Positions 55,437-63,065 of a stretch of 64,000 bases of DNA are shown here, piece after piece. The notes under the pieces are model-generated. The model was not told where the DNA came from and ran no database searches. It was given only the letters and a program-made list of their open reading frames with translations. The first letter of the stretch is position 1. Every line of letters starts with the position of its first letter. The stretch is from an uncultured Muribaculaceae bacterium (GTDB lineage Bacteria; Bacteroidota; Bacteroidia; Bacteroidales; Muribaculaceae): positions 248,001-312,000 of the forward strand of contig CAKUQQ010000001.1 of assembly GCA_934675575.1 (NCBI GenBank). The letters are read 5' to 3'. A program made the position numbers and the translations under genes.

Positions 55437-57149
55437 TCACCAGGTGTATCTTATTCCGAATGGAACGGTAACTGAGAATGGGTGTTCCGTCCAAATGGTG
55501 TGTGTGGAGCTTCTGTTGGGGATATACCAGTTAACCGTTGGCTCGGCATATATGCCCCAGTTGGTGTTGAGCTTGTATTGCAAGCCCGCGTTTGCGCTAA
55601 CGCTCCATTGCACCGGTGGAGTGAAGTGCCACTTGCTGCTATATGGCACCGACGCGCCTGTCACATAACGCTCTTGCGTTTTGCCATAGAGTGGCATGTT
55701 TAGTGTGAAGCCTGCCGAAGAATATGCCTCCCACTTTTTGAGGTTGAGCCATTTGTGTGACACTTGCAGCGGAATGCCCAGATAGTGGGCTTTTTGATAT
55801 TTCTTGATGTAGTAGTTGCCCTCGCCTAAAGTGAATGTGGACTTCAGCAGCGAGTATTGCAAGCCTGTTGCGATGCTCCAGCGGTTGCCAAGCATTTTTG
55901 TTGCCGACAGTGCAATTGTGATAGGCTTGTCGTGATGCTCATGCTCCACGATTTTTCCGCCACCATTGTTTGCGGCTATGTCAATCAGAGCAAGCGTGTC
56001 GGCAGGCGTGTTAGCATGTTTGTTTGAAATGAGATAATCGCGAAGTTCTCCCCAAGTTTCAAAATTCGTTGGGCCAATGATTGGACCGTCTGGCTCAGTG
56101 GTTCCGGAGGTGATGCTGTTAGCAATCAGCGCATACACATTCTGCGCCAAAGCTGGGCCTAATGAGCCTGCGGCGAGGAATTGCCATTTCGGTTTGTGGC
56201 GCTTGCCGGTGTTTTCCTCTGCCACATTTGCATTGCTTGCATTGGAGTCAATGTCCTGCGGTGGTGGCAGGGTTCCGGAGGGCGAAATTGTAGTGCTGTC
56301 ATGCTTTTCGGTGGCAGCAAGTGCATTTTCAAGGGTTGAGCTGCTTGGCTCGCGCAAAGCGGTGGAGTCGCCGAAAGAAGAGGTAGCTGTTGTGTCGGGC
56401 TTGATTGGCGATGCTGGTAATGCTTGCGTTGAGGTTACCTTGACATAACAGGGTGGAACTGGTGTGCTGACATCGGTGCTGGAGCTTTGCCGCATGTTGC
56501 CGCCGACGTTTTTGCGCTTGGATTTGTCGTCGTTGGCAAACTCCAGTGGCTTCTGTTCCTTATGTAAGAAGAAATGCTTAATGAGCGGCAGGCTCATAAT
56601 CGCAATGGCAATAATGGTGATTGTGCGCTTGTTGATGGCATGGCGCAACATGGCTTTGGCTCTTGCCAGCTGCGACGATGAGCTGTGTGGCTCTATGCCA
56701 AGCCTGTCGGCAATCTCTTTATGCGAAAAGCCCTCAAGGGACATGCGCAACACTTTGCCATATCCGGTAGGTAACTTGTTGATTAGTTCCTGTATCTCTT
56801 TTTCGTTCAACGCAGAGTCGGCTGTGGGAACGTCGGTGGCTGTGATGTTGGCGTCAACGGCGGAAAATGAAACAAACTTTATCTTGGAGTCACGCTCCAC
56901 ATGCTTTAGTGCCACGTTTCGTGTTATGGCAGTTATCCAGCTTTTGAATTTAGAGGCTTCACGAAGTTGGTCAAGAGAATAGTAGGCAAGGATAAAAGAT
57001 TCTTGAACAAGGTCGTCGATGGTGGCGGCGTCGGCTTTGGTGATGCTGGCGCATATTTCCCTCATCAGAGGCGTGTATGTGTCATAAAGCATGCGCAAAG
57101 CACCTGTGTCACCAGTCTTTACTCGTTTCAGCAATCTTTCAATATCCAT
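55437..57149 (-). CDS. ECF sigma factor fused to a transmembrane helix and outer-membrane beta-barrel domain
   Basis: 570 residues from MDIERLLKRVKTGD; the frame is open for 38 further codons upstream. Sigma region 2 covers about 10-85 (DDLVQESFILAYYSL, FKSWITAITRNVALKHV). Region 4 covers about 118-170 with a helix-turn-helix (GFSHKEIADRLGIEP). A transmembrane helix follows at 176-194 (TITIIAIAIMSLPLI). A disordered Ser/Thr/Pro-rich linker runs to about 318. From 320 to 570 is a beta-barrel-like domain with alternating aromatic residues and a terminal FGIRYTW. One chain therefore appears to span cytosol to outer membrane. No stop or frameshift separates the parts. Confidence 0.88.
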   Translation of the reverse strand: MDIERLLKRVKTGDTGALRMLYDTYTPLMREICASITKADAATIDDLVQESFILAYYSLDQLREASKFKSWITAITRNVALKHVERDSKIKFVSFSAVDANITATDVPTADSALNEKEIQELINKLPTGYGKVLRMSLEGFSHKEIADRLGIEPHSSSSQLARAKAMLRHAINKRTITIIAIAIMSLPLIKHFFLHKEQKPLEFANDDKSKRKNVGGNMRQSSSTDVSTPVPPCYVKVTSTQALPASPIKPDTTATSSFGDSTALREPSSSTLENALAATEKHDSTTISPSGTLPPPQDIDSNASNANVAEENTGKRHKPKWQFLAAGSLGPALAQNVYALIANSITSGTTEPDGPIIGPTNFETWGELRDYLISNKHANTPADTLALIDIAANNGGGKIVEHEHHDKPITIALSATKMLGNRWSIATGLQYSLLKSTFTLGEGNYYIKKYQKAHYLGIPLQVSHKWLNLKKWEAYSSAGFTLNMPLYGKTQERYVTGASVPYSSKWHFTPPVQWSVSANAGLQYKLNTNWGIYAEPTVNWYIPNRSSTHTIWTEHPFSVTVPFGIRYTW

Positions 57150-57226
57150 GTCGGCATAATAGGGTATATTATGCTTATGATATTGCCAGAAGCAAAAAGA
57201 CTGCACGCGGTGCTTGTTAAAGAGTG

Positions 57227-58354
57227 TTAATCGCGGTGTGGCTGTTGGTTGCGCTCCACCCACATGTAGTCGTAATGCACCACAGGACGGCTGCCACGGT
57301 GACCTGCAGAGGCTGCCACTTTGGCGCTGCTGTAGGCGGTGCGTCCGTAGGCAAACGTTGTGCCGTCGGGGGCGGCTATGCCCACTATGTCGTTAGGCTC
57401 AAATGTGCCTGTCACGCTGTCTATTCCCACAGGCAGCAGGCTTGTGGCCTTTGCCGACGTGAGTGCCTCAAAAGCCCCTTGGTTGACGTGTATGGTTCCT
57501 TTGGCGAAGCCTTCGCTGTGGGCAATCCATTTTTTGACGGTTGATGTGGGTTTGCTTGAGCGGTGAAACACTGTGTAGGGCACTGTGCGCTGCTGGGCTA
57601 TTATGTCGGTGAGAATGTTGTCGCGCTTGCCGTTGGCAATTATCACGTCAATTCCCTCGCCGGCCACCTTGAGCGCAATGCGAAACTTGGTGCGCATGCC
57701 ACCGCGGCCAAACGATGATTTGCTGTCTTGGATTATGCTGCTGTCGTCGAGGTGCGCGGCACTGTCGATGTCGCGTATCACCTGTGTGTCAGGTGCTGAC
57801 GGGTCGCCGTCATACACGCCGTCTATGTTGCTCAAAATCACGAGTGCCTGTGCCCCCATCATCGATGCAAGCAGTCCCGACAACTCATCGTTGTCGGTGA
57901 ACATCAGTTCCGTGACCGAGATGGTGTCGTTTTCGTTGACTATGGGAATCACTCCGTGATCGAGCATCACTTCCATGCAATGCTTCTGGTTGAGGTAGTG
58001 GCCACGTGTGGCAAGGCTCTCCTTTGTGGTCAGTATTTGGCCGCACGTTATGCCGTGGTCGCAAAAAAAGTCGAAGTAGCGGTTGATGAGCTTGGCTTGA
58101 CCCACCGATGAGTATAGCTGGCGTGCCGACACAGGGTCGAGGTTGCCCTTTATGGTGCCGCGCATTAGGCCGCGTCCGGCAGCCATTGCGCCCGACGACA
58201 CCATCATCACTTCCAACCCGCGGTTGTGAAGTTCGGCCACTTGGTCCACTAAGTCCGACATGCGCGTAATGTTGAGCGTGCCGTCGGGGCGGGTCAGCAC
58301 ATTGCTGCCTATTTTTACGATAATCCGCTTGTAGTTTGTTTGTGTCACAGTCAT
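57227..58354 (-). CDS. proB: glutamate 5-kinase
   Basis: First step of proline synthesis: phosphorylates glutamate with ATP and is feedback inhibited by proline in relatives. 375 residues from MTVTQTNYKRIIVKIGSNVL. The amino-acid kinase domain shows IVKIGSNVLT, VSSGAMAAGR, FTDNDELSGLLA and FGRGGMRTK. A C-terminal PUA domain begins near residue 280 (KGTIHVNQGAFEAL). It is transcribed toward the accessory island, and the sigma/barrel gene begins 77 bases beyond its stop. proA lies on the far side of the island. Confidence 0.97.
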   Translation of the reverse strand: MTVTQTNYKRIIVKIGSNVLTRPDGTLNITRMSDLVDQVAELHNRGLEVMMVSSGAMAAGRGLMRGTIKGNLDPVSARQLYSSVGQAKLINRYFDFFCDHGITCGQILTTKESLATRGHYLNQKHCMEVMLDHGVIPIVNENDTISVTELMFTDNDELSGLLASMMGAQALVILSNIDGVYDGDPSAPDTQVIRDIDSAAHLDDSSIIQDSKSSFGRGGMRTKFRIALKVAGEGIDVIIANGKRDNILTDIIAQQRTVPYTVFHRSSKPTSTVKKWIAHSEGFAKGTIHVNQGAFEALTSAKATSLLPVGIDSVTGTFEPNDIVGIAAPDGTTFAYGRTAYSSAKVAASAGHRGSRPVVHYDYMWVERNQQPHRD

Positions 58355-58512
58355 TGTGCAACTTATGTTTTTTCCCAATGTTGCAAAATTAATCAAATCT
58401 TTCATAATGCGTCAAAAAACGAGGCGGCGCATGGCTTATGGGCGGCAACAAAAGGTGTTCTTCGGAAATTTTGTACTAACTTTGCCGTCAGAAAAATAAA
58501 TTTGTGATACTC

Positions 58513-59118
58513 ATGAGTTTCGTAGATAACTGTAACAAAATTTTTGACGAGGCGATAGCTCTCTATCATGTGACCGACGATGTAGATGCCACTATGCGCA
58601 ACCCCTATGCCGACGGCACCATAGAGCACGACCTGTTTGTCAAAAACTGGATTGACACGGTGCAGTGGCATCTTGAGGACTTGATACGCGACCCAGAAAT
58701 AGACCCGGTGGAGGCTCTTGCCCTGAAACGCCGTATCGACAAGTCGAACCAAGACCGCACCGACCTTGTTGAGAAAATTGATAGTTATTTCAGAACTAAA
58801 TATGCCGATGTCGAGCCGCTTGCCGACGCAAAAATCAACACAGAGAGTCCGGCTTGGGCAATAGACCGTCTGTCGATACTCGCTCTCAAGATATATCACA
58901 TGAGAGAGCAGGTGGAGCGCGCCGATGCCACTCCGCAGCATGTGGCTACCTGCAAGGCCAAGCTCGATGTGCTGCTTGAGCAGCGCAAAGACTTGTCGCT
59001 GTCGATAGAGCAGCTTCTCGACGACATAGCTGCCGGGCGCAAATACATGAAGGTGTATCGCCAGATGAAGATGTATAACGACCCGTCAACCAATCCGGTG
59101 TTTTATGGCAAAAAATAA
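58513..59118 (+). CDS. DUF4254 domain protein
   Basis: 201 residues from MSFVDNCNKIFDEAI, taken instead of a GTG three codons upstream. The protein is helical and acidic with no signal peptide. The DUF4254 core includes NPYADGTIEHDLFVKNWIDT and VQWHLEDLIRDPEI. The family is largely confined to Bacteroidetes and typically precedes a glycosyltransferase gene, as it does here. It overlaps the glycosyltransferase-9 gene by 14 bases. A role in cell-surface sugar synthesis is suggested by context only. A TAACTTTG box lies at 58477-58484. Confidence 0.88.
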   Translation: MSFVDNCNKIFDEAIALYHVTDDVDATMRNPYADGTIEHDLFVKNWIDTVQWHLEDLIRDPEIDPVEALALKRRIDKSNQDRTDLVEKIDSYFRTKYADVEPLADAKINTESPAWAIDRLSILALKIYHMREQVERADATPQHVATCKAKLDVLLEQRKDLSLSIEQLLDDIAAGRKYMKVYRQMKMYNDPSTNPVFYGKK

Positions 59119-60160
59119 CGGGCACTTCAGCAGTGTGCTTGTTACGCGGTTTTCGGCTCTTGGCGATGTGGCCATAGCTGTGCCGGTGTTGTATGACGTG
59201 TGCAGGCTTCAGCCCGGCACACGCTTTGTGTTTGTGACACGCAGTGCTTTTGTGTCGATATTTGTCAATGCTCCTGCCAATCTTGAGGTGGTGGGTGTGG
59301 ATTTGAACAACTACAAGGGCATGGCAGGATTGTGGCGCTTGGCTTCGCAGCTACGCAGCCGCTACGGCACAGATGCCTATGCCGACCTGCACAGTGTGCT
59401 GCGCACATGGGTCATAGGAGCTTATATGAGGCTGCACGGTGTGAAGACTGCGGTGATTGACAAAGGGCGCGGCGAGAAAAAAGCACTCGTGAGCGGAAAA
59501 ATCAAGCGGCAACTAACTCCCACAGCCACGCGCTATGCCAATGTGTTTGCTGCTCTGGGGCTGAATTACGATGAGGCCTTCACATCGGTGTTTGACCATA
59601 AACCGGCAGCTGCTAAACGGTTGTTTCCTTTCGCCAAGGCCGAGGGGCAACGCTGGGTGGCTGTGGCTCCATTTTCGCAGCACCAAGGAAAGAACTATCC
59701 GCTTGACATGATGGAGCTGGTGGTTGAGGCTCTTGTGGAGCTGCCGGGAGTGGCAGTGTTTTTGTTTGGCGGTGGCAAGCGCGAGGCCGCTCTGCTGCGT
59801 GGCATAGTGGGCAGACATCAGCACAATGTGTTTTCGGTGGCCGACATAAAGCACGATTTCAGTCAGGAGCTGGCTTTTATGAGCGAGTGCGATGCGATGG
59901 TGTCGATGGACTCGGCCAACATGCACTTGGCTTCGCTTGTGGGATTGCCGGTGGTGTCGGTGTGGGGTGCCACTCACCCATATTGCGGCTTTATGGGGTG
60001 GAAACAAAGCCTCGACAATGCTGTGCAACGCACTGATATTGATTGCCGTCCGTGCTCGGTGTTTGGCCAAAAGCCTTGCCGCTATGCCGATTATCGCTGC
60101 ATGACAGGCATTGAGCCACAAGTGATAATTGAAAAAGTGAAAAAAATATTGCAACTATGA
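59105..60160 (+). CDS. glycosyltransferase family 9 (heptosyltransferase-like)
   Basis: 351 residues with the GT9 GT-B fold. It opens with VLVTRFSALGDVAIAVPVL, the RxSALGD signature of ADP-heptose:LPS heptosyltransferases. The C-terminal half has VAPFSQHQGKNYPLD, then VSMDSANMHLASLVGLPVV and VWGATHP, which match the donor-binding motifs. It probably adds a sugar to the lipooligosaccharide core on the cytosolic face of the inner membrane. A terminal Cys-rich stretch (CRPCSVFGQKPC) is common in family members. It overlaps both neighbours. Confidence 0.93.
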   Translation: MAKNNGHFSSVLVTRFSALGDVAIAVPVLYDVCRLQPGTRFVFVTRSAFVSIFVNAPANLEVVGVDLNNYKGMAGLWRLASQLRSRYGTDAYADLHSVLRTWVIGAYMRLHGVKTAVIDKGRGEKKALVSGKIKRQLTPTATRYANVFAALGLNYDEAFTSVFDHKPAAAKRLFPFAKAEGQRWVAVAPFSQHQGKNYPLDMMELVVEALVELPGVAVFLFGGGKREAALLRGIVGRHQHNVFSVADIKHDFSQELAFMSECDAMVSMDSANMHLASLVGLPVVSVWGATHPYCGFMGWKQSLDNAVQRTDIDCRPCSVFGQKPCRYADYRCMTGIEPQVIIEKVKKILQL

Positions 60161-61167
60161 GCAAAAAGATATTGATAACCGGGGCTGGTGGCTTCATAGG
60201 CGGATATTTGGTGGCAGAAGCTCTGAAACGAGGCTTCGAGACATGGGCTGCCGTGCGCTCCACCACAAGCAGGGAGTTTCTGACCGATGAGCGCATACAT
60301 TTCATAGAACTTGACTTTTCTGACTCCGACAAGCTGGAGGAGCAGTTGCGGCAAACTGTTGCCGAAAACGGTGCATGGCACTATGTGGTGCATAACCTTG
60401 GTGCCACAAAGGCTGCTAATTATCAGACGTTTCGTAACGTTAACTATGGCTATTTGCGCGCCTTGGTTGACGCTCTCACCGAGATAGGCGCAGTGCCCGA
60501 ACGCTTTCTGCTTATGAGCAGCTTGAGCGTGATGGGTATGGGTGACGAGAAGCAATACACACCATTTCGCGCAACCGACGCTCCGCACCCAAACACACGC
60601 TATGGCATGTCGAAACTTCAGGCGGAGACCTTTTTGCAGATGCACCCCGACTTTCCGTCGGTAATCTTTCGCTGCACTGGGGTTTATGGCCCTCACGAGC
60701 GTGATTACTATTTGATGATAAAGTCGATAAGCAAGGGGTTTGATTTCAGTGTGGGGTTCAAAAAACAAATGCTCACATTCTTGTATGTGGAGGACTTGGC
60801 GCGCGGAGTGATGGACGCTCTTGAAAAAGCGCAGCTTCATAAGGTGTATGTGATGAGTGGCGACGGAAGCTACACGCAAAAGCAATTCCGCAAGATTGTG
60901 GCAAGAGAGCTTGGCAAGAAATTTGTGGTGCCCATAGTGTGCCCCATCTGGCTGCTGTGGCTTGTGTGCCGCATAGGCTCCATATATAGCAAGTTGACAC
61001 TAAAGACGGTTACGCTCAATGCCGACAAGTTTAAGATTTTGAAGCAACGCAACTGGCTTTGCGACACATCTGAAGCCAAGGCCGACTTTGGCTTTGAGCC
61101 GCGGTTCGACCTCGAAAGCGGCATTCACAGGGCTGTGGAGTGGTACAAGCAGGCAGGTTGGCTGTGA
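60157..61167 (+). CDS. NAD-dependent epimerase/dehydratase (extended SDR)
   Basis: 336 residues. The NAD-binding motif is ITGAGGFIGGYLV at residues 6-18. The catalytic Ser lies in LLMSSLSVMGMG and the YxxxK pair in RYGMSKLQ (near residue 148). C-terminal substrate region includes LTFLYVEDLARGVMDAL. Such enzymes epimerise or reduce nucleotide-activated sugars or related substrates. The start overlaps the glycosyltransferase stop by 4 bases, so it acts in the same operon, likely in surface sugar synthesis. It converges on aroK. Confidence 0.93.
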   Translation: MSKKILITGAGGFIGGYLVAEALKRGFETWAAVRSTTSREFLTDERIHFIELDFSDSDKLEEQLRQTVAENGAWHYVVHNLGATKAANYQTFRNVNYGYLRALVDALTEIGAVPERFLLMSSLSVMGMGDEKQYTPFRATDAPHPNTRYGMSKLQAETFLQMHPDFPSVIFRCTGVYGPHERDYYLMIKSISKGFDFSVGFKKQMLTFLYVEDLARGVMDALEKAQLHKVYVMSGDGSYTQKQFRKIVARELGKKFVVPIVCPIWLLWLVCRIGSIYSKLTLKTVTLNADKFKILKQRNWLCDTSEAKADFGFEPRFDLESGIHRAVEWYKQAGWL

Positions 61168-61183
61168 AATGCACCAAATAAGG

Positions 61184-61726
61184 CTAAATAGACGAATTTT
61201 TGAGCAGCTTGGCCAATTGCCGGGCTGTTTCGTTTATCTCCTCCACACTCTCAAGGCGTGTGGAGTCGAATCGCAGCATGGCCTTGGAGTAGAATGGCTC
61301 GCGCTCTTCAAGTCCACGAGTCACCGTGTCGAGTATTTCAGCGTCGGGCTTATCTTTGATTAGCGGCCTCTTGGCTTTCTGCTCCGGCAAGCACAAACGC
61401 GATGTGATGCGCTGTGGCGTGGTGGTGAGCCAAATGGTGAGCCCGGCATTGTTCATGAGCTGCATGTTGCCCTCAAAGCACGGTGTGCCGCCTCCGCACG
61501 CAATCACGGCATCGCTTGTGGCAGCCACCTCGCACAAGGCTTGCTGCTCAATTTCGCGGAACTTCCGCACTCCGGCTTTTGCAAAAATCGTGTTGATTGT
61601 GGTTTCGTATTTCTCCTCTATATAATCGTCGAGGTCGAGAAATTGAATTCCGAGCCAAGTGGCAAGGGCTTTGCCGAGCGTGGATTTTCCGCTGCCCATG
61701 TAGCCGATTAGAAAAACAGGTCTCAT
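61184..61726 (-). CDS. aroK: shikimate kinase
   Basis: Phosphorylates shikimate in the route to aromatic amino acids. 180 residues. Walker A is GYMGSGKST (residues 8-16). The shikimate-binding DLDDYIEEK is near 31-39, and the lid/GGG segment is CGGGTPCFEGN. It is monocistronic here and ends 16 bases before the convergent epimerase gene's stop. Confidence 0.96.
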   Translation of the reverse strand: MRPVFLIGYMGSGKSTLGKALATWLGIQFLDLDDYIEEKYETTINTIFAKAGVRKFREIEQQALCEVAATSDAVIACGGGTPCFEGNMQLMNNAGLTIWLTTTPQRITSRLCLPEQKAKRPLIKDKPDAEILDTVTRGLEEREPFYSKAMLRFDSTRLESVEEINETARQLAKLLKNSSI

Positions 61727-61806
61727 CGTTTGATTTTCAGTGTTGATGTCACAAAAGTAGTAAAAAAATCGTAACTTTGTTGAAACAACAAATCACTGCG
61801 ACACTT

Positions 61807-62442
61807 ATGGCAAACAGAAACAAATGGTATGTGGTGTGGGTAGGCACGGAGCCGGGCATTTGCGAGTCGTGGGCCGAGTGTGAGGCTCGCGTCAAGAATT
61901 TTCCCGGAGCCATCTACAAGTCATATCATTCGCGTGAAGAAGCCATTATGGCCTATCGCGGCAAGCCCGATTTCGGCTTGCTGAAGGCTATAGCCAAAGG
62001 TCCGTCGGTCACGGTGAACTATGCTGCAATTCCGGAGATAATCCCCGGCAGCATTGCCGTTGACGCGGCATGCAGTGGCAATCCCGGCATAATGGAGTAT
62101 AGAGGCGTTGACATATTTTCGGGCAAGGAGATTTTTCATCAAGGTCCGTTCGGCGACGGCACAAACAACATAGGCGAGTTTCTTGCCATTGTGCATGCTT
62201 TGGCCATGTTTGCCAAAACAGGCAGTAACACGGCCATCTATAGCGACAGCCGCACCGCCCAGGCGTGGGTGCGCGACCGTGTGTGCCGCACCAAGGTTGC
62301 GCCCACGCCGGCCAATGCCAATTTGCTTGCCATACTTAAACGCGCCGAGACTTGGGTGCAAACCCACACTTGGAGCAATCCCATCATCAAGTGGCAAACC
62401 GAGAAGTGGGGCGAGATTCCTGCCGACTTTGGACGCAAATGA
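61807..62442 (+). CDS. rnhA: ribonuclease HI with N-terminal viroplasmin domain
   Basis: 211 residues from MANRNKWYVVWVG; the frame's earlier ATG at 61777 falls inside the likely promoter (TAACTTTG at 61772-61779). Residues 4-50 are the caulimovirus viroplasmin-like RNA/DNA-hybrid-binding domain (WYVVWVGTEPGI, KSYHSREEAIMAY). The RNase H domain carries the four acidic residues in IAVDAAC, NNIGEFLAI, IYSDSRTA and near-terminal EIPADFGRK. The enzyme removes RNA primers and R-loops. Confidence 0.95.
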   Translation: MANRNKWYVVWVGTEPGICESWAECEARVKNFPGAIYKSYHSREEAIMAYRGKPDFGLLKAIAKGPSVTVNYAAIPEIIPGSIAVDAACSGNPGIMEYRGVDIFSGKEIFHQGPFGDGTNNIGEFLAIVHALAMFAKTGSNTAIYSDSRTAQAWVRDRVCRTKVAPTPANANLLAILKRAETWVQTHTWSNPIIKWQTEKWGEIPADFGRK

Positions 62443-62497
62443 GCTGCAGTGACTGCGTGGGCAAAAATGAGTGGAATGGAAAATTTTAATTTGAGCA

Positions 62498-63022
62498 ATG
62501 AAATACCGAAGTGAAGATGATAAATGCTATGGAGTGACCGGTATGGTGCTGGGTTTGGCGATTTTTGACGCCAACGACCTCTTTACTGGAATTTCTATTG
62601 ACGGTGATAGCGATAGCAATTGCATAAGTTTCACCCCCGATTTCTATTTCAGGGGCAATCCACGCTTGTCGGCCAAGGACTCATGGCAATGTCTATATTC
62701 TCACTATCAAATATCTATGGGACTGGTCATATCCAATGTGTTGTGCCGCAAAATGCTGCTTGACCACGGTGTGCTCGACGCCAAGACGCGCAAGGCACTG
62801 CTCGACGTGATGTGTGAGGAGGGCAAGGAGACTTGCCAGCTTGAGCGCGACGAAGTGGAGCAGGTGTTTGACAAGTCCTATTCCTATTTGATGCGCATCT
62901 TCTCAAATTCGGCATTGGCCAAGCCAATACGCCAATTTGCCGCACGGCTCAAGGAAAAGCGCACACTCACAAGCGGCGAGGCTCTTGACTTGCTTGATGA
63001 GTTGAACATAAAATTTGGCTAA
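62498..63022 (+). CDS. hypothetical protein
   Basis: 174 residues, cytosolic in character. The N-terminal part opens with MVLGLAIFDANDLFTG and ISFTPDFYFRGNP, suggesting a small alpha/beta domain. Helices follow, including ALLDVMCEEGKETCQLERDEVE and a C-terminal segment ending ALDLLDELNIKFG. It resembles small uncharacterised Bacteroidales proteins encoded beside RNase H, but I cannot name a family. It is 56 bases after rnhA in the same direction. Confidence 0.75.
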   Translation: MKYRSEDDKCYGVTGMVLGLAIFDANDLFTGISIDGDSDSNCISFTPDFYFRGNPRLSAKDSWQCLYSHYQISMGLVISNVLCRKMLLDHGVLDAKTRKALLDVMCEEGKETCQLERDEVEQVFDKSYSYLMRIFSNSALAKPIRQFAARLKEKRTLTSGEALDLLDELNIKFG

Positions 63023-63065
63023 ATAACCCACAGGCACATTCATTCATTACCCAATCAGATAGCTT

